Below, piece after piece: positions 20,467 to 31,534 of a stretch of 64,000 nucleotides of DNA; within the stretch, counting starts at the first letter, position 1; every line of letters starts with the position of its first letter. The position numbers and the translations under genes are program-made. The notes beneath the pieces were generated by a model that saw only the letters and a program-made list of their open reading frames with translations, searched no databases and had not been told where the DNA came from. Source of the DNA: Stomoxys calcitrans (Eukaryota > Arthropoda > Insecta > Diptera > Muscidae); NCBI RefSeq assembly GCF_963082655.1, contig NC_081552.1, positions 123,294,458-123,358,457 of the forward strand, given 5' to 3'.

Positions 20467-21252
20467 CAAGAAGTAAAATAGAGAGATCGATTTATATGGG
20501 AGCCGATCAGTTTATATGACAGCTATATCAGGTTATGATCCGATTTGAACCTTATTTGACACAGTTGTTGAAAGTAAGAATAAAATACGTTATGCAAATT
20601 TTCAGCCAAATCGGATAGGAATTGCGCCCTCTAGAGCTCAAGAAGTCAAGTCACCAGATCTGCTTATATGACAGCTATATCAGGTTATGAACCGATTTGA
20701 ACCATACTTGGCACAGTTGTTGGGTATCATAACAAAACACGTCGTGCAAAATTTCATTCCAATCGGATAAGAATTGCGCACTCTAGAGGCTCAAGAAATC
20801 AAGACCCAAGATCGGTTTATATGGCAGCTATATCAGGTTATGAACCGATTGTAACCATACTTGGCACAATTCTTGAATATCATATCAAAACACGTCGTTC
20901 AAAATTTCATTCTAATCGGATAAGAATTGTGCCCTCTAGATGCTCAAGAAGTCAAGACCCAAGATCGGTTTATATGGCAGCTATATCAAAACATGGACCG
21001 ATATGGCCCATTTACAATACCAACTGATACACTAATACGAAGTATTTGTGCAAAATTTCAAGCGGCTAGCTTTACTTCTTCGGAAGTAAGCGTACTTTCG
21101 ACAGATAGACGGACGGACATGGCTAGATCGACATAAAATGTCGCGACGATCAAGAATATATATACTTTATGCGGTTTCAGACGAATAATTGAAGTAGTTA
21201 CAAACATAATGACGAAATTAGTATACCCCCCATCCTATGGTGGAGGGTATAA
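20467..21252 (-). mobile_element. HINE-A second unit lacking its hairpin end
   Basis: It begins immediately after the preceding copy at an internal point ('caagaagtaaaatagagag') and runs through three monomers to its own 5' end at 21252. The arrangement is a head-to-tail dimer in which the second unit has lost its 3' hairpin. Confidence 0.82.
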
Positions 21253-22015
21253 TAAAAATGTCGTCAGCGGGTGACCATATGAGACCAAGTGTTTTAACAT
21301 ATTCCATCTCTTTGACATATACAATACTCTTGGATAATATGGGGAATTTCATTAATAACTGTTTCACAATTCGCTGCAAATTGCGAAGAGGGAAACCGCC
21401 ACGCTTCAAAAGGTCTAAAACTTGGTTCTTGATTTCAACAAGCTGTTCGATGGTGTGAGTACCAGTCATTAAATTGTCTACGACAATGTCCTTCAAGGTA
21501 ATCGGAGAGCCGATGGGAAAGTTCTTGCACTTATCATAGGCTAATTGTTGCAAACATTTTACTTCTAGGTATGAGGCACTTTTCGTACCATATGTGACGG
21601 TGTTCAGGAATGTCGTTGTAGGCTGGCTTGCACAATCCTCCACAAAATGCATTGATGAATAGCATCTTGTTTGTCTACTACAACCTGTCTATACATTTTT
21701 GCTATATCTGCCATCAGGAAGTACCTATGACTTCGAAATCGACTGAGTATGATGAAGTAACTCATTAAGGATATACAGTTTGAAGTTTAGCTTGAACCAT
21801 CGTAGACGACTCTCAATCGTGTTGCGGAACTATCAGTTTTCACGACACAGTGATGAGGAATATAGTTACAATTACAATAATTTCCATGCGAAATAGGCGA
21901 CATGTGTCCCAGATTAATGCACTCGTGAATAAAATTGCTATATACCTTGTAAATCGCGCCATTGCGTTCTAACTTGTGGATTCTAATATCCAAAACATTT
22001 CAAGAATTATATCTT
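21253..22015 (-). pseudogene. BEL/Pao reverse transcriptase (broken)
   Basis: The minus-strand frame 21652-21253 carries 'LNTVTYGTKSASYLEVKCLQ', then 'VVDNLMTGTHT' (the family catalytic motif YVDDL; the second Asp is Asn here), 'LLKRGGFPLRN', and 'VKTLGLIWSPADDIF'. The upstream frame (21993-21787) has 'YIPHHCVVKTDSSATRLRVVYDGSS', the RT N-terminal signature of Pao elements. Frame breaks at 21660-21790 separate the pieces. HINE-A truncates the downstream side. Confidence 0.82.
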
Positions 22016-23045
22016 ATTCATTATTCTTCGACTTTGCAATCAATGATCCATATTTTAAATCAGGGCAAAACGATAACGACCTAAATGATGATTCCGGGTA
22101 TGATAAAGATGAATAAAGTGGCAGTTTTGAAGTTTTCATTGTAGTGCCGGCAGCAGTCCATCCAAATGTCGTTTTTTGAAGAATGGGACCCTGATCAATT
22201 TTGATATGTCCTATTAATAGTGTGTCGTAGAAAATCTTTGCTCCAATTGGCAGGTCAATAGGAACGCATATCGAGCGAAATGTTCTTTGATATATTCCAT
22301 TCTTGAATATCTATGGTTTGTTGTGGTTGATACGTTGTGTTAGAAGGCAGAATCACCACTGCAATTGGGGTAGAAAATCCACTTGCTAAAGAGCTTACAA
22401 AAATGGAGCATATATGGTGGGCAATTGTGGTACTAGATCCGATTCCAGCAATGCAAACCTTTTTTCGGCTTACCCGTAGCTGTTAAGCCATTCGTTCAGT
22501 TATAAAAAGAAGCTGAGAGGCCGAGTCAAGTATTGCACGTCCCACTATATTAATCCCATTCCCTATAAAGGCCTCCGAATTTCGGCAGCTGAAAGTTTGG
22601 CAGATTTAGGCGATGCAAAGTCGTGGAAGGTGATATTAATCTGGTACAAGTTAATAGCGAATCTGAAACATTTCCTCTCTGTGTAGCGATTAGCTCTAAG
22701 ATTAAAGACTTTACCTCAAAATTAGCACTCTCAGCGATGCTTTGATGTTCTTCATTAAATTATGAGTCGTCTAATATTTCTAACCCTGATTGAACTCCTT
22801 CAAACGCTAAGAAGTGACAATTAAGTTTCACTTCTAGCTGGAATGCAGACATAGCATCCAGACCGGATAACGACAAATTGCTAACTTTTAATCGCTGGAT
22901 CAAATTATTTCGATGCAGAACTGTGGCCCAAACCGCCCACAGTAGGTGGAGCTTCTTCCAATTGATTAACTGATATTGAATTCTGAACTGTATGGCACAC
23001 CAAAATATCCGGGCTGGTGGACTAATGTTGAAAGCAAGAGCCTTT
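22016..23045 (-). pseudogene. BEL/Pao gag C-terminus and protease-like region (broken)
   Basis: In shifting minus frames the segment reads 'ILDSASQLLFITERMA' (about 22530-22480), the DSxSQxxF aspartic protease/DUF1758-like motif of Pao polyproteins, then 'GIGSSTT' and further pre-RT sequence. Upstream, 'LIQRLKVSNLSLSGLDAM...QLEVKLNCHFLAFEGVQ' at about 22760-22930 looks like gag-derived sequence. Stops are frequent. Assignment of the gag part is weaker than that of the protease motif. Confidence 0.6.
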
Positions 23046-23048
23046 TCT

Positions 23049-23357
23049 TGCCACAAGTTTATATGACTACCCAGTTCCTCCAATTGAAACCAAAGGCTGC
23101 TGTGATTGCCAGTTCCTCCAAATGAAACCAAAGGACTGTTATACAATTTTTAAATTCAATATTTATTTCAATTGATCATAAGACAATTGTCCACTTCTTT
23201 ACGGACTGAGTACAAAATAACTTTTGATAATAACGTTCTCCATATGCTTGCTAACAGGTACCAACATTTTTGCAATTTGAATTTCAGTCCCAAAACTACA
23301 TTTTTTTACACATAGTTTCATATTATGAGTAGTAGCGCACAGCAATAAATAAAAAAA
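23049..23357 (-). repeat. BEL/Pao 5' LTR (right flank)
   Basis: Partner of 18072-18383, with two minisatellite units instead of three. It contains an extra AT-rich stretch at 23145-23190 not present in the left copy. Divergence between the two indicates an old insertion. Confidence 0.62.
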
Positions 23358-23370
23358 TCGTAGTGTTATG

Positions 23371-23712
23371 AGTACTTTTTGGTACCTAAAATTACAAATG
23401 TCCAAAAACTCATCAAATCTTCCAACTAAGGTTGGTATAATGTACCTAAGTTCTAAAATTCAGAGCTCTAGTTCAATTAACAAAAAATCCCTTTCGAACC
23501 AATTACGGCACTAAGCGTACTATTGCTACTACTTTCGGTACTCATTCGGGAAATTTTTTTCACTAAATCTTATTTTTTCGAGACGCTCCTAAATTTCGAA
23601 GCAAACAATCCTTAGTTCTAGTCCTTTCATTTCAAAATTCATGATTCTAGCTTTAGCCTTTATGCTGGGCAGCGATCAGTCAATCAATCACGCCTCTCTT
23701 TTATATATAGAG
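23371..23712 (+). repeat. Rep-T copy 2, right part
   Basis: It resumes with 'gagtactttttggtaccta' and ends 'caatcacgcctctctttta' plus 'tatatagag', matching the end of copy 1. Confidence 0.7.
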
Positions 23713-25535
23713 TAGCATATGCCCGGTCGCTTCGCTACCCCCGATTTTACACCCAATATCAAAATGTTACTGTATCGCAATTTTAAGAGCTATAGCCTAA
23801 TACGTAAAAAAATATTTAATATTTTGAAAATTTTAGCGCCTGTATGCACAAATTTAAAAAAAACCTTTAGTTGGCCGATATATAATGTGTAGGTATTAGG
23901 AGATCTTCAGCTCAATCCGCAAATAAAGTACAATTTTGTACGATTTAGGACCTAAATGTACAAATTTCAAACAAAATCTTTTAGTTATCCGGTACATACT
24001 GGCAAGATGTACCTACATTCAAAATTTCAGAACTGTAGCTTAGTCTTTAAAGGAAGTACCATTTTGTACGTTTTAGTTCCAAAATGAACGAATATCAAAA
24101 AATAGCTTTAGTCGCCCGGTACATACTGCCAAAATGTACCTGCATCCCACATTTCAGGGCTATAACACAGTCTGAAAAGAAAGTAACATTTTGGACGTTT
24201 TAGTACTAAAACGTACGAATATCAAAAAATCTTCTAGTCGCCCAATATATATTGTCAAGGTGTAACTGTATTTCAAATTTCATAGATCAGGCTCACCAAC
24301 GTACCATTTGTACCTTTAGGTACCGCAATTGACAAATTTCAAAAAAGTCTAGTTGCACAAGTTGTCAAGGTATACCCGTTGCCTTAAATCCAGACCTATG
24401 TGCCAGTCTGTAAAGAAAATACCCTTTTGTACCAAGATGTACGAACATCAAAGAAAACTTCTAATCACCTAGTACATGCTGCCAAGTTGTACCGGTATCC
24501 TAAATTTCAGAACTGTAGTTCAGGCTGTAAAGAAAGAACATTTTTGAATGGCTTAGTACGAAAATGTACGAATATCTGAAAAGAACGTTTAGTCCCCCGG
24601 TACTGCAAAGATGTACTTGTATCTCAAATGTCAAAACTTTAGCTCAATTCATAAAGAAGGTACCATTTTTTACGTTTTAATACCAAAATGTACGAATATC
24701 AACAAAATCTTCTGGAAAATAGCAAATAGTACCACTTGCAGTACTTAAGAGCGTTTGCTTCCACTCTTCCGTTTTCAGCATTTGCTATTTGGTACAACTT
24801 ATCGCATTATTGTTAAGACTATGATTATGTTTACCAAATTATTTAATTTTACCGATCTCCGTTCACTGTAAAAGTAGATAAACTATTTCGTACTTTTTGG
24901 TACCAAAATGTACGATTTGTGAAAAAATCATTTAGTCAGTCAACATATATCTCCCAGTTGAACCTACGTGTTAAACTTCAGAGATCTAGTTCAATCCGTA
25001 AAGAAAAAACGAAATAGTACCAAATACGCCAAATTCCAAAGTTCTAGCTCTACTCGTTCGACCTACACAAAGTTCACTTATTTTGTTTCCTTTTTGGTAC
25101 TTTTTAGTACCTAAATGCCCAAAAGTCCTAAAACTCATGTGGCCTGCAAATTTAGTTGCAATAGTGTACCAAAGTAGTAAAATTCAAAGCTCTAGCTCAA
25201 TTAACAAAAAAGGTACTAAAAAGTACTAATTTTGGTACTAAACGTACTATTTCTCCACTTCCGTTTCGATTCTGGGAAATTGTTGTCATCAAAACTTATT
25301 TGTTCGAGATGCTCTTTAATTTAAGCCCAAAATCATAATCTTAGTCCTATCCGTTTGCGTCCCCATTTTCGTACTTTTTGGTACTATTTAGCACCTTAAC
25401 GTATGAGTACCACCAAACCCGACCTTATCTCGCGTCTCCGACCCAAGACCAATACTCGTGAAAAAATCTAACTTTGGGCTGTGTAATTATCAGTCAGTCA
25501 GACAATCACGCGACTCTTTTATATATACAGATTAA
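23713..25535 (+). repeat. Rep-T copy 3
   Basis: It starts 'gcccggtcgcttcgctacc' directly after the end of copy 2 (head to tail). It contains about 12-14 degenerate ~120-bp monomers (for example the 'gtac.attttg.acg.tttag' boxes at about 23934, 24053 and 24179). It ends 'cagtcagtcagacaatcacg...ttttatatatacaga' at about 25535. Confidence 0.75.
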
Positions 25536-26156
25536 TTACATATTTTGTATGCATTTTATAAAATTTGGGTGCTATATTTCTTTATAATTATAAATTGCTA
25601 GTCTCACTCACCTGTCGCTGAATAATGCATAAATGTGGCACTATAATTTTTTTAAAAACCTACACACAAAAAAAATAATTCGTTTCACGCCAAATAAACT
25701 TCTTTTCTGAAAAAACATTGGTATTTGTTTACGATAAAAGTACATGCTTTTGTTGCGATAAAATCTTGTAAGGGTTTGTGACAAAAAAAAAAAAATTTTT
25801 TTCCCTTTCGTTTTTGATATATAGAATATACTATTCGTGATTTTAACTAGTGTTTTCTTATTTATAAATTAATTTAACGCCATGCTTACGTATATGTATT
25901 TTCATTTTAATTTTAAAATAAATTGTAATTTTTGAAAAGTATGCCAAGTTCAATTTAATGTTGTAAAATATTTCAAACTCAACATTTAACCAATTATTGT
26001 TAGGTATCAGATGGTAATTCAAACTCTTTCAGAGTTTATTTGGATTTATTTTGATGTTATGATACACATTTATTTTAAAAGCCTTCAATTTTCGAACAAC
26101 TCTATTATGGTTTTATATTATGATCTACTGTAATCGTTATGCTATAAATGAAACAA
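25536..26156. other. AT-rich DNA, nothing recognised
   Basis: Low-complexity sequence without a supportable gene. Confidence 0.45.
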
Positions 26157-27179
26157 AACAAGTAAAAGCGAGCTATTAGATCGATATCAAGATATGGTCC
26201 GGTTTGGACCACAATTAAATTATATGTTGGAGACCTGTGTAAAATATCAGCCAAATCGAATAAGAACTGCGCTCTTTGGGGGCTCAATAAGTAAAATAGA
26301 GAGATCGTTTTATATGGGAGATGTATCAGGCTATAGACCAATTCAGACCATAATAAACACGTATATTGATGGTCATGAGAGAATGCGTCGTACAAAATGC
26401 GTCGTACAAATCGGATAAGAATTGCGACCTCTACAGGCTCAAGAAGTCAAGATCCCAGATTGGTTTATATGGCAGCTATATCAGGTTATGAACCCATTTG
26501 AATCTTATTTGACACAGTTGTTGAAAGTAGGAATAAAATACGGGCTGCAAAATTTCATTCCAATCGGATAAGAATTGCGACCTCTAGAGACTCAAGAAAT
26601 CAAGACCCAAGATCGGTTTATATGGCAGCTATATCAGGTTATGAACCGATTTGAACCATACTTGACACAGTTATTGGATATCATAACAAAACACGTCGTG
26701 CAAAATTTCATTCCAATCGGATAAGAATTGCGACCTCTAGAGACTCAAGAAGTCAAGACCCAAGATCGGTTTATATGACAGCTATATCAGGTAATGTACC
26801 GATTTGAACCATACTTGGCATAGTTATTGGATATCATAACAAAATACGTCGTACAAAATTTCATTCTAATCGGACAAGAATTGCGCACTGTAGAGGCTCA
26901 AGAAGTCAAGAACCAAGATCGGTTTATATGGCAGCTATATCAAAACATGGACCGATAGAAGTATTTGTGCAAAATTTCAAGCGGCTAGCTTTACTCCTTC
27001 GGAAGTTAGCGTGCTTTCGACAGACAGACGGAAGGACGGACGGACATGGCTAGATCGACATAAAATGTTGCGACGATGAAGAATATATATACTTTATGGG
27101 GTCTCAGCCGAATATTTCGAGTAGCTACAAACAGAATGACGAAATTAGTATACCCCCCATCCTATGGTGGAGGGTATAC
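26157..27179 (-). mobile_element. HINE-A copy without hairpin
   Basis: The terminal ACAAGTAAAAGCG is followed directly by 'agctattagatcgatatcaag', so the hairpin and the subterminal repeat (about 100 bp) are deleted. About five monomers and a complete 5' end remain. The unit near 26950 is shortened. Confidence 0.85.
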
Positions 27180-28512
27180 AAATGTCTTGTGGGAGTTGTT
27201 GTTTTCGCACATTTAAATACCCACTTTGGGATGGATATTTCTTTATCGCGTTAAAAAGTATATAAGCTAATACGTATTGTACTTAATTTTTTTTATAATC
27301 TAAATTCTATGTTGTTATTTAAGTGTTTTTTGTTTTTCAACCGCTATTCTGATTGGAAACAGTACATAATGGAATTTACTGCATTTATATGTTTGTTTAT
27401 GAAAATCGACTCCACAACATTATCAAACATTTCCCGATTTCTATGTTTAATTGTAAACTTTTTTGTACACGTTTAAACAAAATGTTTAACTTAACTTTTA
27501 ATCTTCATAGAAACATACTTTTATATGTCAATGGATAGTATGGATAGAATTCCCTTAAAGTACATTTAAAGTTTGACTTCTAAACATCATGACTAAGACA
27601 CCATATTATAATTTGAATTTAAAATTTTCCACCAAATATGATCTACACAGGTCCAAGATTATGTATCTCCTGCATGTTAGACCATTGTGGTGTTTTTTTT
27701 TTTTTTTTTTTTTTTAAATTTACAAGTTATGAATTACGCAAATTTCTTAACGTTTTACGTGAACAAATAACTGATATGGAGCGGCACGAATTCCCACTTT
27801 TTAAAGAGTATTCCTTTTTCACACACATACTTCTATTACAATGTTGATTTGTGGCGTCGCGAGTTGTAAGGGAGCAATTTTAATATTTTCTTACTTGTAT
27901 TTATACATATTTAGTTTTAAACCGAGAGGAAATTTAGATTATTTTTCAAATATCCCTTTAAAACAAGGGGAATTTGAATGTTTTTAAATGAATGTGTTTG
28001 GGAAAAAAACATGTTCAATGCGCATGTCAATGAATTTTTTTGGGGATGTTCGCAATTGTTTTACTACGACTCGTTCATCCCCAACATACAGTTTTAATAG
28101 CTGTGTTTTACAGTTGAAGATTGTGAACAATATTTAACTGTCATGTACTTGGCCTTACGACTTCTTTGGCGACTATATATTTGGTCGGAGAATGTTTTAA
28201 TATATTTTTTATGTAAGCGAGAAGCAGTATCAACACTCATTTCTTGCCGCCGCATTGACTAAGCGTGCAAACAAGGGCTGTGGAGTTGGACTCGAGTAAT
28301 TTTGCCTGGAAAAAATGCTTCAACAACAACAAAATAAAAATTAATTCTAAAAACTTTGTAGAATAAAAACATGAAATGTTGTTATTTTTATACTAGACTA
28401 TTGCGTTTAATTTTGCTGTTTTTAAATTCAAACTCGAGAGTTTCTTTTTCTTTATTATTTATCGATATTCCGTAAATCGTATTTTGTTTCTCATTTGGAT
28501 ATATCATATCCT
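27180..28512. other. AT-rich DNA, nothing recognised
   Basis: It contains a run of about 22 T at 27693-27714. Open frames here are short and unlike known proteins. No repeat boundaries are identified. Confidence 0.45.
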
Positions 28513-28771
28513 AAGGTTAGGTTAGATTGAAAAGAGGGTGCGGATATGAATCCGCCCCATGCCTTACGCCATAGCCAGTATTCGGCTCTTTGTGAGCTCC
28601 TAATACTAGAAAGAAAGTTACAAAATCCTTAATTGTTTTCCATAAAACGCCCCTAAGTTGGTTCATGTCTGGTATTGTGTCCCAACCTAAGTACCGGTGT
28701 CTATTAGCCACGAAATCCGGCAATGACATAGGAAACGCCCTACACATGCTATCACTTGACGCCCCGATTTG
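28513..28771 (-). pseudogene. LINE-alpha copy 3, 3' terminal piece
   Basis: The minus strand encodes 'IGASSDSMCRAF...LPDFVANRHRYLGWDTIPDMNQLRGVLWKTIKDFV', homologous to the C-terminal finger region of copy 2 (15360-15550). A 3' tail ending ...TCTAACCTAACC follows. HINE-C separates it from the rest of the copy at 29753. Confidence 0.82.
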
Positions 28772-29752
28772 TATACCATACACCACCACGAAGGCGTGGT
28801 ATAAGAAGTTATAAGAAGGAGAAGAGCTAGACCCATTGATATGTATACCGATCGACTCAAAATCACTTTCTGATTCGATTTAGTTATGTCCGTCTGTCCG
28901 TTGTGAGTCCATGTATTATTGTAATCAAGGTATTTGTTATCCAATCATAACGAAATTTTGCACATTTCTTTTTTTGGCCCAAGGACAAACGCTATTGATT
29001 TTGGTAAAAATCGTTTCAGATTTAGATAAAGCTCCCATATATATGTAACGCCGACTTGCGCTTAAATGGCCGTAGTTACCACAATTATCAATCGATCTGC
29101 ACAAAATTTGGCACAGACTGTTTTGTTACTGATCTTAACATATCGGCAAGATTTCGTCAAAATCGGTTCAGATTTTGATATATCACTCATATATATGTGT
29201 CGCCCCATTTGTATTAAATGGCTATAGTGACTTCAATATTCAACCTATCCGCACAAAATTTGGCACGGATTGTTTTGTTACTGCAAGATTTAATCAAAAT
29301 CGGTTCAGATTAAGATATAGCTCCCATATATATGTATCGCCCGATTTGCACTTTAATGGCTGAAGAAACTACAATTTTCAATCGATCTGCACAAAATTTG
29401 GTGTGCATTATTTTGATACTGATCTTAGCCACAAAATCGGTTCAGATTTGCATATAGCTCACATATATATGTATCACCCGATTTGTACTTAAATTGCTGT
29501 AGTAGCTACAATTATCAACCGATCTGCACAAAATTTGGCACGGATCAGATTTGGATTTAGCTCCCATATAAATTTATCTCGGATTTTCACTCACATAGCC
29601 GTAATAGCAACAATTTTCAAACGATCTGTTCGACAAAAGTCGGTTTAGCTTTAGCCAGTTTAGCTATTGCCCGAATTTATAATTGTAGGGTAGGTGTAGG
29701 GTATTATATAGTCGGCTCCGCCCGATTTTTGCCTTTCCTTACTGGTTTATAA
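28772..29752 (+). mobile_element. HINE-C copy inserted in LINE-alpha
   Basis: The 5' end GTATACCATACACCACCACG has an internal hairpin partner CGTGGTATAAG. GTCCGTCTGTCCG lies near 28888. Four to five degenerate ~140-bp monomers follow ('cacaaaatttggcacgga', 'aaaatcggttcagatt', 'atatagctcccatatatatg'). The 3' end GTAGGTGTAGGGTATTATATAG is followed by GTCGGCTCCGCCCGA and CTTACTGGTTT. Both the 5' and 3' subterminal repeats (ATACC..ACACC) are visible. Structure as in HINE/DINE-1 elements. Confidence 0.8.
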
Positions 29753-30530
29753 GTGAGCTCGTATACTGACCTCCTGCTTATTTCCTTTCTGTAATAGCCT
29801 TGTCTTCTCACGATTCTGATCTCCCCATAGGATTTTCGCCATCCTACCGACGGTTTCGCGAGCGTTCGTCGACCACGCCGTTAACTCGGACTGCGTCAAC
29901 CCGAAGGACTTCGGTGTAACCAAGTGTATCGATGGCAGTCTTCTGGCCTTCACAGCCAAATCGTCTGCCCTTCCATTCCCCCTTAGTCCCCTATGACTCT
30001 GCACCCAGCCGCATCGTCTTGTGCTATTTTCGGAGAAGGCATTAATCTCCTTTTTACGCGATTTTACCGTCCTGTTTGTTATTGCCCCGATCGCCAGTTT
30101 ACTGTCCGTAAACATGTTCACACTCTGTATCTGTATAGCATGATCTTCCAGAAGGCCAGAACACCAGAACATCAGAGTTCAGTCAATCCAAGTTTCTGCC
30201 TTTTTGCAACAGTGTCTCGCACTCGACCACAAGTGTCATCTCAGGTATCCGATCGGAAACCTCTTCCATTCCTTCCAGGTTTCCTATCGTCGCCTCGATT
30301 ATACAGCGATGGTATGAGCCGCTCCAATCCTCAATACATCGCTTTAAGTCTCACAGCCGTAGTGGCTGGCTTGCACTCAAACTATATGTGTATGGGTCGG
30401 ATATCTGGAATAGTCTCCAGTGCCCTAGTGGGCGTGGTCCGTCGCTTCTTATCGCTACATAGTGCCCAACATCTCACAGTGACGCAATTTGAGTTATTTC
30501 GTGGAAAACATTTTTTTTTGTAAATTTTAT
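29753..30530 (-). pseudogene. LINE-alpha copy 3, RT thumb and RNase H (broken)
   Basis: The minus strand from 30530 reads 'RCWALCSDKK', 'TPTRALETIPDIRPIHI' (RT thumb/connection, in the 30588-30382 frame), then a frameshifted stretch. At 30172-29755 comes the RNase H part: 'MFTDSKLAIGAITNRTV', 'HRGLRGNGRADDLAVKARRLP' and 'TPKSFGLTQSEL'. The upstream end abuts HINE-A at 30541; the RT fingers are not present. Confidence 0.82.
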
Positions 30531-30540
30531 AATTTTCCCC

Positions 30541-31398
30541 TTTTTTATACCCTCCACCATAAGATGGGGGGTATAATAATTTCGTCATTCTGTTTGTAAC
30601 TACTCGAAATATTCGTCTGAGACCCCATAAAGTATATATATTCTTGATCGTCGTGACATTTTATGTCGATCTAGCCATGTCCGTCCGTCTGTCCGTCCGT
30701 CCGTCCGTCCGTCTGTCTGTCGAAAGCACGCTAACTTCCGAAGGAGTAAAGCTAGCCGCTTGAAATTTTGCACAAATACTTCTTATTAGTGTAGGTCGGT
30801 TGGTATTGTAAATGGGCCATATCGGTCCATGTTTTGATATAGCTGCCATATAAACCGATCTTGGGTCTTGACTTCTTGAGCCTCTAGAGGGCGCAATTCT
30901 TATCCGATATGAATGAATTTTGGCACGACGTGTTTTGTTATGATATCCAACAACTGTGCCAAGTATGGTTCAAATCGGTCCATAACCTGATATAGCTGCC
31001 ATATAAACCGATCTTGGGTCTTGACTTCTTGAGCCTCTAGAGTGTGCAATTCTTGTCCGATTGGAATGAAATTTTGCACGACGTGTTTTGTCATGATATC
31101 CAACAACTAGCCCGATACAGCTCCCATATAAATCGATCGCTCTATTTTACTTCTTGAGCCCCCAAAGGGCGCAATTCTTATTCGAATTAGCTGACATTTT
31201 ACACAGGCCTCCAACATATAATTTAATTGTGGTCCAAACCGGACCATATCTTGATATCGCTCTAATAGCAGAGCAAATCTTCTCTTATATCCTTTTTTCC
31301 CAAAGAAGAGATGCCGGGAAAAGAACTCGACAAATGCGATCCATGGTGGAGGGTATATAAGATTCGGCCCGGCCGAACTTAGCACGCTTTTACTTGTT
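30541..31398 (+). mobile_element. HINE-A copy, three monomers
   Basis: Complete: TTTTATACCCTCCACCATAA, 5' hairpin partner GGGGGGTATA, GTCC/GTCT microsatellite at 30678-30720, three monomers, the subterminal GGTGGAGGGTATA, the hairpin TTCGGCCCGGCCGAA and the ACTTGTT end. Confidence 0.9.
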
Positions 31399-31534
31399 AA
31401 AGCTTTAATATTTTAAAATTAATAACATGAAAATAAAAACAAATAAATATTTAAAAAAAAAAAATCAACTTTCTGTTAAATTTTCATTAGATTTCGTATT
31501 TGAAACTATGTCTTAAAGACTAATTATTTCTAAA

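Larger units (their letters stand above)
18071..23370 (-). mobile_element. BEL/Pao LTR retrotransposon, gutted and nested
   Basis: Two similar ~310-bp flanks (18072-18383 and 23049-23357) bracket minus-strand Pao-type gag, protease and reverse transcriptase remains. The interior holds a mariner MITE and two HINE-A copies. The element lies in Rep-T, with candidate target duplications GTACCTT (about 18063) and GTACTTT (about 23371). The connection, RNase H and integrase regions are absent. The remaining pol fragment at 18387-18586 shows that the HINE-A insertions sit inside pol. Confidence 0.75.
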
